NCBI GenBank assembly: GCA_002049455.2
Contig: KV918894.1
Location: 62,001-126,000 of the forward strand
DNA: 64,000 bases
Direction of reading: 5' to 3'
DNA from: Porphyra umbilicalis
Lineage: Eukaryota; Rhodophyta; Bangiophyceae; Bangiales; Bangiaceae
Part shown: piece by piece, positions 12,201 through 23,312 of the stretch
How positions within the stretch are numbered: position 1 is the first letter of the stretch
Layout: each line of letters starts with the position of its first letter
The notes under the pieces: generated by a model
The model's input: only the letters and a program-made list of their open reading frames with translations
The model's database searches: none
Told to the model about the DNA's origin: nothing
Made by a program: the position numbers and the translations under genes

Positions 12201-12461
12201 ATCAGTTGTCAAGTAGCCCGTGTAATCAATCCAATTTTGAGTGATCCATCTGCGCGTCGCTGGAGTAGCAAAGCGACGTCAGTGAAACACAACTTCGGCC
12301 AACAGAAAGGGCAAGAAGAACAAAGAAAAAGGCCGCACATATGCCATAGGCAAAAGAACGCTCTCCTCACGGCCTTCTCAGATCTGCCTTCAGATCTCTT
12401 TTCTGACAGCTATGCTCCGTAGCGAGGAAAGTGATCCAAACACGCGTCAGGGACAATACTC
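9258..12461. mobile_element. Possible non-autonomous element with 26-bp inverted ends
   Basis: The segment TGTCCCTGACGCG followed by TGGATCA at about 9260-9286 reappears as its reverse complement at about 12433-12460. Both ends lie in AT-richer DNA unlike the GC-rich interior. Inside are two similar foldbacks around CGATGGGC-type words: 9422-9429 pairs with 9439-9446, and 10885-10891 pairs with 10900-10906. No transposase is recognisable. The long open frames between 9660 and 12000 are proline/arginine-rich in every frame and look like composition effects. No clear target-site duplication was seen, so this could also be chance similarity of two diverged insertions. Confidence 0.35.
11690..11930. 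repeat. 21-bp GC-rich tandem repeat
   Basis: About eleven copies of a 21-bp unit close to CGTCGCCGCAGCCTCGCCCGC, with variants reading CCCACTTGCCGCC. The unit is a multiple of three, which keeps frames open and yields seven-residue Arg/Pro/Ala repeats in translation; that is not evidence for a protein. Confidence 0.7.
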
Positions 12462-13330
12462 CCACACTTGCGGCAGGTGCTAAAGGTCCTGCAGCGAAGC
12501 CGCAGCCCAACGCTCTGTGTACACGACATGAAGCGTCGCAGCCAATGAGCTTCACGCCTCTCTCCAAGGCCGTACGATTCTTCTTGCGAAGGCGCTTCGA
12601 ACGGTGCGCCCGCCAAGTCCATCGGCCAGCCCAGAATGCCAAATTGTGCACCGAAAATCCTGTTTGACGGTGCAGTACTGCACAGTGCGTTGGCGCCATC
12701 AGATCGGTGGCGGTTGCACGTGGTCCTTTCGCGATCCGCGATGCACCCCCCTCTATTTACCAGGACGCGGAGACCCCGCTCATTTCGGAAGCGACATTTT
12801 CGGGAAATATCTGTACATCCAAGACGGATTTGACAGGGGCATGTGGGTCCGCACGCGCCACACGCCCTCCGCGCGCGTGGCACCACGGTTTCTCCACAGA
12901 GGTCACTGCTGCGCCGCCGCCGGCGACCCCCGGCCGGCGCGCGTCGTCGCCGCCCTCGTACCCCCCCCCCCCCCAACGCCGTGCCCACCCCGCCCCCATG
13001 CATCGCCTCGTCCCCCTTGGCCGCCACCTGCGCGCAGCGTCCGCGCCATGGTCGGCCGGTCGAGGCGCGGCGGCACGGCGGCACGGCGGCGGCACCTCTG
13101 GCGTGGCGTCGGCGGCACCTCCCCCCCCCCTTCCCCCCCTGCGCCCCCCCCCCCCCCCCACCACCGCCACGGCACTCGACGCGCTGCGGACGCACCTCGC
13201 GCACAGCCGTCGCGTCGACGGGGCGCCCCCCCCCCGGCGGTCGAGCGCGCCGCCCGCCCGCGGCAGCGGCGGCCGCCGCGCCCGCCGCCGGCCGGTGCGG
13301 TCGCCGCCGCCGCCGCGGCCGGCGGCGGCG

Positions 13331-13361
<31 letters not shown>

Positions 13362-13589
13362 GTACCGCCCCCTCCTCCCCCCCGCGGCGCGGCGGTCCCC
13401 CCACGCGCCCCGCCGGCATGCCATGCGGGCGGCCGAGGCGGCGCGCGTCGCCGCAGACGTGCTGCCGCCCGGGTCCCTCCTCGCCGTGGAGCTGTCGGCC
13501 GACTTGACGGCGCTCACGCTCGCCGTCGACGCGCGCGTGCCGGGGGTGGTGCCACCCGCGCCCGTGCCGGGGGGCGGGGGGGGGGGGCG

Positions 13590-13630
<41 letters not shown>

Positions 13631-13834
13631 CGCCCAGCGTCAAGGCCCGCGGCGGGTGCGCCCCGGCGGCGGCGGCGCGGCGCGCCCCCCCCCCGCCGAG
13701 CGCCGCCGGGTGGACGCGGGCGTGGGGGGCCCGCCTGCGCGCCGCCCTGTGCGCTGCGGGCGGCCACCGGCGGCGGGTCCCCGCCGTTGCCGTGCGGGCG
13801 GTCGGCGACGGGGACGCGGGCGCCGACGGCGCCG

Positions 13835-13879
<45 letters not shown>

Positions 13880-15288
13880 AGCCGCCGCGGCGGGTGGGGC
13901 GGGGTCGCCGCCGCCGTCCCCCGCCGCACCGGCGCGGCCGCCGCCCGGCGGTGGCGGCCGCGTCGGGCGCCGCGGCGGCGGCGCCGCCCGACGGGGGGCG
14001 CCCGAGCTGGGCCGCCATGGGGGGGGTCGACGCGCTGTTTGGGCGCCTCGCGCGGGAGCGGGGGGCGGCCGCGGGGGGTGGCGGCGGCGCCGGGGGGGGG
14101 GGGGGGGGGGGTAAGCGCCGCCGAGTGGCGCGCCGCCGCCGCCGCCGCCCGCGGTCGCGGGGCGCGTGCGGTCGGCGCCGGCGCGGTTGCAAGCCCTGCT
14201 GCGGGCGGCCGTGGTGCGCCGCCGGCGGCGGGGCGAGGTGCCGCGGGCGTGCCGCGCCGTCGTTGGCGGGCGGACGACCGGTGGTGGTGGCGGGCGGGCG
14301 GGGGGGCGCCGCCGCGCGGGGTGGCGGGGGGGGCGCCACCGCCGCCCGTGCGACGGCGGGGCGGGCAACGGGCCGCCGCCGGCGCCCCGCCGCCGCCGCC
14401 GCAGTCGGGTGGCGGCGGCGGCGGAGGGCGGCGCGGACGCTGGGTGCGTGTGGGGTGCCGTCGCCGGCGCTGGCGGTCGCCCGCCCGGTGCCGCTTGGCG
14501 GTGCGCCGGTTGCGCGCTGTCGGGCGGACCGCGCCGCCGCTCGGCCGCCGCGGCTGCGCGTCGCCGCGGCGCGGTCGCGCCCGCCACTGCGGGCGCCCGC
14601 CTCGCTCGTGTTGCGCGCGTGTGGGAGGAGGGGCGGTCGCATCCCCGTGAGTGGGGGGGGGCCACGTAGCCGCCGTCGCGCCGCCGCCTCGGCCCGCGGC
14701 GGCTTGCCGCCAGGGCGGCCGCACGGCGGGTGCGGCGGGCGGCAGGTCCCCCCGCTCTTGCTGCTTTTTTCGTGCCTCTGTTTGTTTCGTCGCCTGCCGC
14801 CGCCACAGGTGTTTGCTGCGTCGGCTGCTGGGGGGGCCCGACGCGCCCGCGCCAGCGGGGCGCCGTCGCCCCCACAAGGCGCCGTCGGCGGTGCGGGTGC
14901 CGGCGGGTCGGCGGCGGCGCGCCCGCGGCGGCGCCCGCGCGCCGCCGCGGCTGCAGGCGCAGACGCCAGAGACTGTAAGCAACAGTGTCTGTCTGGCCCA
15001 GCCACCGCCCCGCGGTGGGTCCCGCTCCCCGTGATCCCCCGCGCCCACCGCGGGGCCGCCCGCGCCGCGCGGCGCCGCAACGGGGCGCGCGCGGGTGCCC
15101 CCCCTTTTCCCCGCTGCCGCTCCGCCATACTTCCCCCCCCCCCCCCCCTCCCTCACCCCACCCCGCCTTTCCCCCGTCCCTCTGCTCTCTGTCTCGCGTC
15201 CCGACTGCGCCGCGGCGCCATCGCGTGCCGCACTGCGACGCGCCGTCGGCGCGCGGCGGCGCCCCCCCGCGTGCCGCACGCGTCGGTC
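12462..15288. other. Extremely GC-rich stretch, possible uncharacterised multi-exon gene
   Basis: Both strands stay open for hundreds of codons, so reading-frame length is uninformative. On the plus strand a few segments look more protein-like than their surroundings. Examples are one near 13423-13560 containing LLAVELSADLTALTLAVD, one near 14020-14080 containing MGGVDALFGRLARER, and one near 14175-14260 containing RLQALLRAAVVRRRRRGEV. These lie in different frames, separated by G-runs, with a GTAAGC after the G-run at about 14112, GTGAGT at 14647 and a pyrimidine-rich CACAG acceptor near 14809. A plus-strand gene with two or three introns is possible, but I recognise no family and cannot set boundaries. 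Confidence 0.25.
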
Positions 15289-16069
15289 ATGGCGCGCCCG
15301 GCCGTGTCCCTCCCCGCCGCCGCCGTGGTCGTTGCCCTGGCCGCCGTCGCGCTCGCGCCACCGACGCCGCTACTCCCGCGCGCCGTGCGGGACGTGTTGC
15401 TTGCGGTACGTTGGGTGTCCACGGTGGGGCGACGGGGCGTGGCCCGACGCGGCTGCCGCGTGCTCGAGCGTGCCGCGTGGCGCTGTGAGGTGCCGCGGCG
15501 GACTGTGGTGTGCCTCCTAGGAAGGGGGGGGGTGGGCGGGAATGGCCTGGGATTGCAAGACTGGCCGTGCGTCTGACCGTTGCAACCGGCGGCCGGTCGC
15601 TCTTGGCGCGCTGCTGACGCGCGCCCCTCTGCCCTTTACCGACTGTGTTGGGCTGCTGTGTTCTTTGGTGCTGGCCGCTATGTGCTTGTCCTCCCCCCCG
15701 TGCCGTCGTCCCCGTGCCGTCGTCCCCGTGCCCGACTCGACACCTCCCCCGGCTTCCATGCGTGCGCCCCCCCGTCCCACCTCCCCGCGTGTCCCCCCCC
15801 CCCCCCCCCGCCCCGGCGGACGCGCGCAGCTCCCCGCCTATGCGGTCGTGCTCTTTTGCTGCGTGTCCCTCGCCCACATTGGCTACGGGCTGGTGACCTT
15901 CCCCGACGCCCCCGCCGCCGCCGCCGAGTTGATGGACGACCTCGTTGCCGCGCGCGCGGCGTTGGCGGCGCGGGGGTTTGTCGCCGCCGGGGGGGGGGGG
16001 GGGGTGACGCGGGCAATGGCGCGGCCGACGGGGGCGGCTAGGCGGGGGCCCGCGCCGCCACGCGGCTGA
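15289..16069 (+). CDS. DPM3: Dolichol-phosphate mannose synthase subunit 3 (DPM3-like)
   Basis: Two exons: 15289-15405 and 15830-16069, joined in phase 0. The donor is GTACGT at 15406 and the acceptor CGCGCAG ends at 15829. The protein is 118 aa. Residues about 7-29 form a hydrophobic helix, and after the junction LPAYAVVLFCCVSLAHIGYGLVTF gives the second helix. This is followed by FPDAPAAAAELMDDLVAARAALAARGF, which lines up with the conserved C-terminal region of DPM3 (LPAY, GY.vaTF.dc.dAa.EL...I.eAr.dL..rG). DPM3 is the small ER-membrane subunit that anchors and stabilises the DPM1 catalytic subunit making dolichol-phosphate-mannose. The last ~26 residues, after a run of G at 15991-16003, are not conserved and their frame is uncertain. 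The animal protein is about 92 aa. Identification comes from the motif pattern. Confidence 0.8.
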
Positions 16070-16609
16070 TGCGTGCGCGGTGCGGGGGGGTGGGACGGCG
16101 GCGGGGGTGGCCGAGCCGACCGCAGTGTGCCCCACATGTACAGGCGGTGGGGACTGTGGCCGGCGGAGCGATGGGCGGGGGGTGGGGGGGGGGGGGGTTG
16201 GGGCCGCGGGCAGGAGGACAGTGGCAAGCAATCAACGCCGCGGGGGTGGTTGGGGCGGGGGCGGCTGGCAGTGGTGCCGGCACGGCCACCCCTCCCGTGT
16301 CGTCTCAGCGCCCACCGCGGGGGCCGCCGCGCCACGACGGGCCGCGTCTGCGCGGCACCGTGCAGCACCCAAAAAACAACCGATACACGAGGCGGCAATA
16401 GATACGGCACCCGTAGAGTAAACAACACACGGCCCCGGTACTGTACACGCGCCGCGGCACGCCCACGCCCCCGTGGTCGGCCGCGCGCACACCACCCCAC
16501 CCGGAAGAAGAAAAAATTAAGACGGACACGGCCGGCGCAGCGGCACCGCCGACGGCAGCCCCCCACCGCCCCCCCCCAACACCCCGCCGCCGCCGCCGAC
16601 GCGCCGCCG
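16070..16609. other. Convergent intergenic spacer between DPM3 and the acyltransferase
   Basis: The 540-bp gap separates the 3' ends of DPM3 (plus) and the acyltransferase (minus). It contains G-runs and an AT-rich patch around 16370-16520 with AAGAAGAAAAAATTAAG. I see no gene; the patch may hold the polyadenylation signals of one or both genes. Confidence 0.5.
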
Positions 16610-19400
16610 TCATCCCCCACCGCCCCCCGCCGCCCGCGCCCGCTCCCGCACCCGCTCCCGCCGCCGCCGCGACAGCAGCCGCCGCCGCCCCGCCTCTTGG
16701 CGCTCCCACCCCGCGCTCGCGTCGGCCACGATGGAGCGGATGCCGCTGACGATGCGGTCATCGACCGCCGCGCTCCCCGCGTCGGCGTGCGTGACGATGC
16801 GGAGGAGGTCCCCAATCATGTCCCGGTGGCCGAGAATCTCCACGTGCGTCGCCGCCCGCTCGCCGCCGCGGAGGCTCACCGACTCGGGCTCGTGGGGGTA
16901 CTCGCGCGTGACGACGGGCGCGCCCGCGGGGTTGAGCCGGTGCCCCGCCACGCGCCACGGGCCCTCGCACACGTAGCCGAGGGAGATGAGGGGGACCGTC
17001 CCGTCGCCCGCGCCCGTGCGGATGCCGTTGCGGAGGCGGTGGGGCGGGTGCGTCGCGGAGAGGTTGATTTGGAGCTCCCCGGCGGGGGAGAGCTCGTAGT
17101 GGTAGCCGACTTCGGTCGTCGCCGCGGGGTCCGTGACCACCCCGTACAAGCAGTAGATGCGGAGCGTCGGGACGGCGGGGAGGGGCGCATACAGGGGGAA
17201 GGCCCACGTGCGGGGGTCGTCGCCCCCGTGCGCGTCGGCCGCCCACGCGTCTGCATCCGCGTCGTCGTCACCGTCGGCGGCGTCACCGTCGGCGGGCGCC
17301 CCGTCGCCACCCGCGTCGGCCAACCCATCCGTGGCGCCCGACGGCGCGCCCGCCGCCGCGTCCACCACGTCCCCCTCGTCGTCGACGAGCGGCGCCGCCG
17401 CCGTGTCTGGATCGTAATAGCCGCCGAGCCGCGGCCCCGCCGGCGGCGTCAGCGCCGCGTGCCCCCCCGCATAGGCCGCCGCCGGCCGGTTCGAGTGCGG
17501 CCCGTCGAGCGCATAGTAGCGGTCGACGAGCGCGGTGTAGCGCGGCGCGACGCGGCGGAGGAGCGTGAGGGCGCCGTCAAAGGAAAAGTTACGGCCGGCG
17601 AGGAACTCGAGCGTCCCCGCGTCGAGCGGCGGCTCGTTGAGGAGGTCCGCCTCGGCCGACGGCCCGCGGGCGGGGACGACGACCGGCGGGTGCCGCGCGC
17701 CAGCGCCGTCGGCGGCGGCGGTGCTGCTGCCGTCTGCTGCCGCGCCGCAGCCGCCGCCCGAGCCGCCGGCGCCGTCCGAGGCGGGCGCCTCGCCGTGTAA
17801 CCCACACCCGCCGAGGTCGGTCGGCGCCGCACGACCCAAAGGGGGCGACGGCGGGTCCCCCCCGCCCCCCCCCCCCCCCCCGCCCCCCCCCCCGACCGCG
17901 TCTGGATGCTCGCCGGCGAAAAGGTGACGCCGAGCTCCAACCGCGGCACCTCCATCCGCGGAGTGCCGACCGTCTCGCAGACGCCGGCGCTCGCATTGGC
18001 GCCCGCAATGCCGTGCGGGTGCACCGCCCGCCGGGCGCCGCCGACCGACCCCGCGGGCGCGGGCGGCGTCAAGCCGAGCTCCACCGCCGCCGCCGCGCAG
18101 CGGTCGGCGTCGGCGCCCCGGCCACTGGCGGCAACGCCGGCGGCAGCGACGGCGGGGCCCGCCCCCCCCCAGGCACGCCCACGCGCGCGTACGCGTAGCG
18201 CCACAGCGCCACACCGCCGACGGGAAACATGGACGGTAGCGCGCCGAGGGTGCGGAAGAAGCGGGGCTGCTCGCCGCGGCGGCCAAACATTTTGCCGAGC
18301 ACCAGCCGGCTAAACGCGCCGAGCTCCGCCGTGTCCCGCATCTCCCCCGACAGCACCGCCGAGACGGTTTTGGGGACGCCGAGCAGCGGCCCCGCAATGT
18401 TGACGACGACGCCAACGTGGTTCGCGACCCAGTCGGGGTCCCCCGTGGCGACGGGCACCCACTTAAGGAAGTAGTGGATCCACTGGGCGCCCATCGAGTG
18501 GCCGACGAGCGCCGCCTTGACGCCCCGCCGCGCGACGAGCACCTCGACGGTCGCGCGGAGGTGGGAAAACCACGCGTCCCGCTCCTCCAACTGGGGCGGC
18601 GACAGCCGCCAATCGTACGGCATGATAGCCATGGAGGAGGGCTGGTAGCCGACGTCGGCCAGGGAGCGGATGACCTTGGACCACACGTAGTAGCCCGGGA
18701 AGAGGTCGTCGGCGGCGGACCACCCCATCGCCGCGCGCATCGTGACGCCCGGCGGGTCCATCCACGTCTCTGGGTCCATGGCCATGTGCGCGAGCCAACA
18801 CGACTGGTTGCGCAGCGCGTAGCCGGCGGACGAGACGGAGCCCCACCACTTGTCCCGAAAGCCCGCCGACCGCGCGCAGTCCGCAGTGGACTGCCACAAC
18901 TCGAGGGCGGAGCTGGTGATGCCCGGCACCATGACGACCGGGTGGTGCGGCACCGCCCCGCCGGCAGCAGCCACAACCCCGGGACGCCGCTGCTCGTCGG
19001 GCTTGGGCGGCAGCGTGGGACCGCGCTCGACGCCAACGATGGAGCGGAGGCTGTGCAGCGCCGCGACGGCGGAGCGAAAGTGCTCGTCCTCCACCCACAA
19101 CGTTTTGAGGGTGGACGGGAGGCCCTCGACGCGCTCCAACGACCGCTGCCCCGCGTCAGATGCGAGGAGGCCCGCGAGGCCGGCGCACAGCGTCAGGGCG
19201 GCGAGCGTGAGCGCCACCGACAGGCGGGTGAGGCCAAGGAGATGCGTCGGCAGCGCCGACGCGGCGCGCGAAGGGGGGGCGGCGCCGGTTAGGGAGCCGA
19301 GGGAGGTCGTCGACGACACGGACGCCGTGCGGCGGAGCGTCGCAACGACGCCGCCGCCGCCGAGTCCGCCCCACCCGCCGGCCCCGTCGTTGCTGCCGCC

Positions 19401-19460
<60 letters not shown>

Positions 19461-19847
19461 ACCACCGCCGCCGACGCTGCCGACGCCGCCCCCCCCCCGC
19501 CCGCCACCGCCCCGTCGCTGCGCGTGTGGCGGTGGGCGGCCGACCGCCCCGGCGCCGCGGGCGGGCGCCCCGGCGTGGCGCCGGCGCCGGCGCCGGCGCC
19601 GCGGCGCGGGGCCGGGGGCGCCCCCCCCTGGGGGCGGCGGGGGGGTCGCCCCCCCCGCCCCCCCCCCGCCCCCTCCCCCCCGCGCCGTCGGCGGCGGTGG
19701 CGGCCGCCGCCGCCGCCGCCGCCGCCGCGTCGTCGGTGGCGGCGGCTTCCGCGGCGGCGGCGGCGGCGGCAGCAGAGACGCCAGCTCTAGGGGGGGGGGG
19801 GGGGGGGGGGACGCCCCGCGCCGGCCGCCGGCTTTGCGGCGGCCCAT
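16610..19847 (-). CDS. PDAT: Phospholipid:diacylglycerol acyltransferase (PDAT, LCAT family)
   Basis: It transfers an acyl chain from phospholipid to diacylglycerol, making triacylglycerol at the ER. From the ATG at 19847 come a Gly/Arg/Pro-rich N-terminus, one transmembrane helix (LSVALTLAALTLCAGLAGLL) and the LCAT domain: VMVPGITSSALELW, the lid region DKWWGS, PYDWRLSP, the nucleophile elbow VGHSMGAQ and IAGPLLGVPK. The C-terminal part holds LRIYCLYGV, GAGDGTVPLISLGY with the catalytic Asp, and THVEILGH with the catalytic His. The GVPK and MFPVGGVALW segments fit PDAT better than LCAT. The frame changes twice: near 18162-18171 (C-run) and again within the C-runs at 17868-17892. The intervening 300 bp are poorly conserved. 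These are either short introns or homopolymer sequencing errors; both flanking parts match the family. Confidence 0.88.
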
Positions 19848-21804
19848 GGCGGGGTGGGGGGGGGGGGGGCGCGCGCGCTGACAGCGGCGCACCCGCGGGC
19901 GGGGGGGGGGGGGGGGGGCAAGGGGGACAGCGCGCGGGGCGGGCAAGGGGAGCGAGGGGAAGAAACACAGGCGTCCAGTGTTGGAATGGGGAGAAACGCA
20001 AGTCGATGATGGGGGGGGGGGGGGGCGCGGGAGGTGCGCCGTGCCGGCGGCGGCAGCGGCAAGGCCGGCCCGCTCGGCGCCTGACGGCGCGGACAATACG
20101 ACGGCGTCGTGCGTGCCCCCCCCCCCCTGGGTCGACAGGACGGCGCCACGAGCTGGGGAGCCAAAGGTAGACGCAGATCCCGCCGGCCTGATGGAAAAGG
20201 CTGGCGCAATTGCGCAAGTCCAGGGATCTGTGAATACGGGAAGAATCTGTAACGGAAAGCCTCCCGCTACATTTACGGGGCTACTTTGAGAGGTGATCCA
20301 CAATTTTGTTGAATAAAAAAGTTCATACACAGAGGGGGGCTATAGGTTTTATGAGTTCCTGATTCCTCCGATCCTGGCCACTTTGGGCGAGGTACGGGTG
20401 CCGCACCCGCCTAAAGGGTGCCAGCTCGTCATCGGGACGGTGACGCCCAATCAACCGTCTGCGTGGCGTCTGGTCGACGACTGGTGCTCGTTTTTTGCAG
20501 GCGGCTGTGCGCGCGCCTCCCTTTTCTCCTGTGACCTTCCCGATGCGTACCTTCTTTGGTGCCCTGCGGCAGCGGGCCCTGCGCCCCCTGCAGCCTTGAT
20601 CTAGGCCGGGTCGCGGCGGTATCCGGATACAGTACACCCTCGAGCTGTCCTCCCGTGACGGGTGTACGAGCCGCCAACAGTCGCCCACCGGGCCTGCGAG
20701 TCGTGTCCACAGGCTGGAAGGCCCTGCTGCCGGCGAGCGGCCCGCCGCGCTCCCGCCGTGGGGCCGCAACCGCAACCGCTGCGGGGCCGAGGGAAATATC
20801 CGCAGCGTTGCCGCCGCGCCGAAAGACGATTCGCGGCTTCTCCCTGCGGCCGACGGTCAAGGCATGGGGCGGGCGGGTCGCCCCACCGACACCACGGGTC
20901 TGGGGGGGGGGGGGGGGGGGGACGCCGCGGCGGGCAGCCTCTCAGACGGTTCAGCGGGTTGTGGGCCCACATTATCGGGACACAGGTTCGTCCAGTGGGG
21001 CGGAAAGGCGGCGGTGTATGGCAGCGCTGGGTGCCCCTGCCTCGCCTGCCACATCGTGAGCGGGGGGGGCCTCGACAGCGACGGCGGCGGCCTGCCCACT
21101 CGCAGGCTGCCCCTTGGGCTGGGGCCCGGCACCCAGCATCTTCCCGATGGTCGACTGCCACAGGCGACGCCCAATGAATCGGCACGTAGCGTGGCGGCCG
21201 TCGGTGGACAGCCGCAGGCGCCCCTGCCGTTACATTGACGTGCTCTGGTGGAGGTTGTACTGAACGATGTGGGGGACACATCCGCACCCACACGGCGCGC
21301 CCCGCCGCCTCTCGCGAATGGGTCTGGCGGGCTGCCACGCGCCCCGTGGGAGGTGGAGCGGACCGATGGGTGCCTTGCCGCCGCGCCACGCGCCCCGCCC
21401 AAGTCGGGCGCCGACCACGCGACTAACGGCCGGTGGGAGGGGTGGTGCCGCACTGGGCCGACGGCCACAGGGTGGCCAGGTCCGCCAACCCCCCCCAGGC
21501 CCCCCCCTCGAGTGGCCCCCACCGGCCGCTCCCCCCTTTTGGGCCCGCGCCGGCAGGCCCGCCCGCGCGGTGTGTCCCGCGCCGCTGGCCAGCCCGCCCC
21601 CACCGCTGTGCCGTGACATATCGTCACGGCTCCCAACTAGGCACTGCTCTCCGGGACACCGCACACTTCGCACTATTCCCCACCGTCGTCGTCGTCGCCG
21701 TCGTCGCCGTCGTCCTCCCCATCGCCGCCATCGTTGTCGTGCCGCACCTCCGGTCCTTGCCTGCCGTCAACAACCGTGCAGGCCTGACCCACGCTGCGAT
21801 AGCG
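19848..21804. other. Intergenic region without recognisable gene
   Basis: The region separates the divergently arranged acyltransferase (minus) and copper transporter (plus) and so holds both promoters. It includes G-runs at 19791-20026 and an AT-richer patch with TTGAATAAAAAAGTTC near 20308. Frames on both strands between 20340 and 21640 have mixed composition and a possible acceptor TTTTTTGCAG at 20491-20500, but match no family I know. An upstream exon of the copper transporter encoding a signal peptide could lie in 21630-21800, where the same frame stays open and encodes a run of Val/Ala/Ile. Confidence 0.4.
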
Positions 21805-22663
21805 ATGGAGGGCATGGATATGCCCATGATGGGCGGCGACGGGATGTCGGGCATGTCCCTCGACCAGTTCACGAACATGCCCCCGGAAGCGCAGACCTCC
21901 ATGCTCTTTCAGATGATGCAGGGCATGCGGCCAATGATGGCGATGATGGAGGCAATGATGCCCGGGATGCGGGACATGCAAGTACGTAGCCGTGTCTAGC
22001 GATGCAGGTTGCGCGCTCTATGCAGTGGTGGTTTGTTGGGGTGTGTGGTTGGGGTCCACGTTGGGTCGAGAGTGCGGGTAATGCGCCGAATGCAAAGACG
22101 GCGTGTGCGTGTGTGCTTTGAAAGGAAGCTAACGACATGCTTTCCCACTCTTGTTTCGCACGTCTCTTTCCTCATCCCTTCACTGTTTCGCACCCCAGTT
22201 CATGAGCCCATTCTTCACCTCGCGCGCGGGTGACTTTTTCTGGCTCTTCAAGGGCGCCCGCGTCGAGTCGGGTGGTGAGTTTGCTGGCGCCATCATTGGC
22301 TCCATCGCGTTCGCGGCGTTTGCGACTCTTGGTGTTGAGGCGGCCAAAAAGATGGAACGCCAGATGCTCGGCCGTCATTCGGGCGGTGGCCCCTTTGCTG
22401 GTGCCCTCATTGGCGGCATCGCGCACGGCTTCCGGCTGGCGCTCCACTACCTCGCCATGCTCCTCATCATGACCTTTAACGTGTGGGTGTTCCTGGCAGT
22501 GGTGGTTGGCCACGGCATCGGCTACGCGACGTACCGCCTGGCGGGGGGGATGCTCGGCCGCGGGCAGGCCACGGACGAGATTGGCCTCGGGTCGGGCGCG
22601 TTGGGCAAAGCCGCCGACTCGTCGTCGGACAGCGACGCGCGAGCCAAGGAGGATTGCTGCTAG
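21805..22663 (+). CDS. CTR: CTR-family high-affinity copper transporter
   Basis: Two exons, 21805-21981 and 22199-22663, joined in phase 0 (donor GTACGT, acceptor CACCCCAG); the intron is 217 bp and the protein 213 aa. Exon 1 encodes a 59-residue N-terminus with about 20 methionines (MEGMDMPMMGGDGMSGM and MMAMMEAMMPGM), the extracellular Cu(I)-capturing region of CTR proteins. Exon 2 has three membrane segments. The first (FAGAIIGSIAFAAFATLGVEA) leads to a cytosolic loop, the second contains the MxxxM copper filter (MLLIM), and the third has the GxxxG packing motif (GHGIG). The C-terminus ends in DCC, resembling the Cys-containing tails of CTRs. The same frame is open upstream and encodes a Val/Ala-rich helix that could be a signal peptide, so translation may begin earlier. 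Trimeric plasma-membrane or vacuolar copper import is the family role. Confidence 0.9.
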
Positions 22664-23312
22664 GCCACTGCCGCTGCTTGCGCGGCTGCGACCTTGACGG
22701 TACCAACACATTGACTCTAAAAACGGCGGAGAAGTGGATGGGAGTGCGACGTGCCACTGGGGCACGCGCGTGCGTTGCTGGATGAATACGCTGCAGTGGC
22801 TAATCACACCTGCTGGGGATTGGCGGGCGGCACCGTCGCGTACTTCGGGCGGATGATCGCCCGGTGGGGAGCGACCACCGTGTCTGGGGGTTGTACGCTG
22901 GCGTGTTTCGCTACGGAGCTACCGAGACCCGGTCGAGGCCCGGTCGCCGCACATGTACAGGCTGTGTTGTGGCGACGAGGCTTGTGCCTTTTGTCCCGCG
23001 CGTAGGATGTCGAGTTCGTCCTGAATAAACTGGACGAAGTGCTTTCCAAGACAACTCGCCCCACTTTGTGTACGAAGACATCTGTGTCCACGCAAACGCA
23101 AGTAGAGCGTGTGAGACCTAAAAATAGGTCTCGGATCTGGCACAACCAGGGTGGCCACAGCCACAGTCAATCTGCCTTTCAGGCTCCCAGCGGTCAAAGA
23201 CTGTTGACACAAGTCATGCCTTCATCACATCCACATGCGCGAGCCCCTAACAATGACAACATTGGCACGTGCGACTGCACGATCCCCTACGGTCCAAGCA
23301 CTGCGCCGACGC
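22664..23312. other. Convergent spacer with a perfect hairpin
   Basis: The 650-bp gap lies between the 3' ends of the copper transporter and fumarase. It contains one perfect stem-loop at 23113-23132 (GAGACCTA, loop AAAA, TAGGTCTC). The stem is short for a eukaryotic regulatory RNA but resembles a 3'-end processing hairpin in shape. No gene seen. Confidence 0.45.

Noticed and set aside
12604..15576. A 990-codon plus-strand frame and an 840-codon minus-strand frame over the same DNA.
   Set aside because: Both are runs of Ala, Arg, Gly and Pro caused by about 85 percent GC and homopolymers. They contradict each other, and the real DPM3 exon lies at the end of one only by coincidence of frame.
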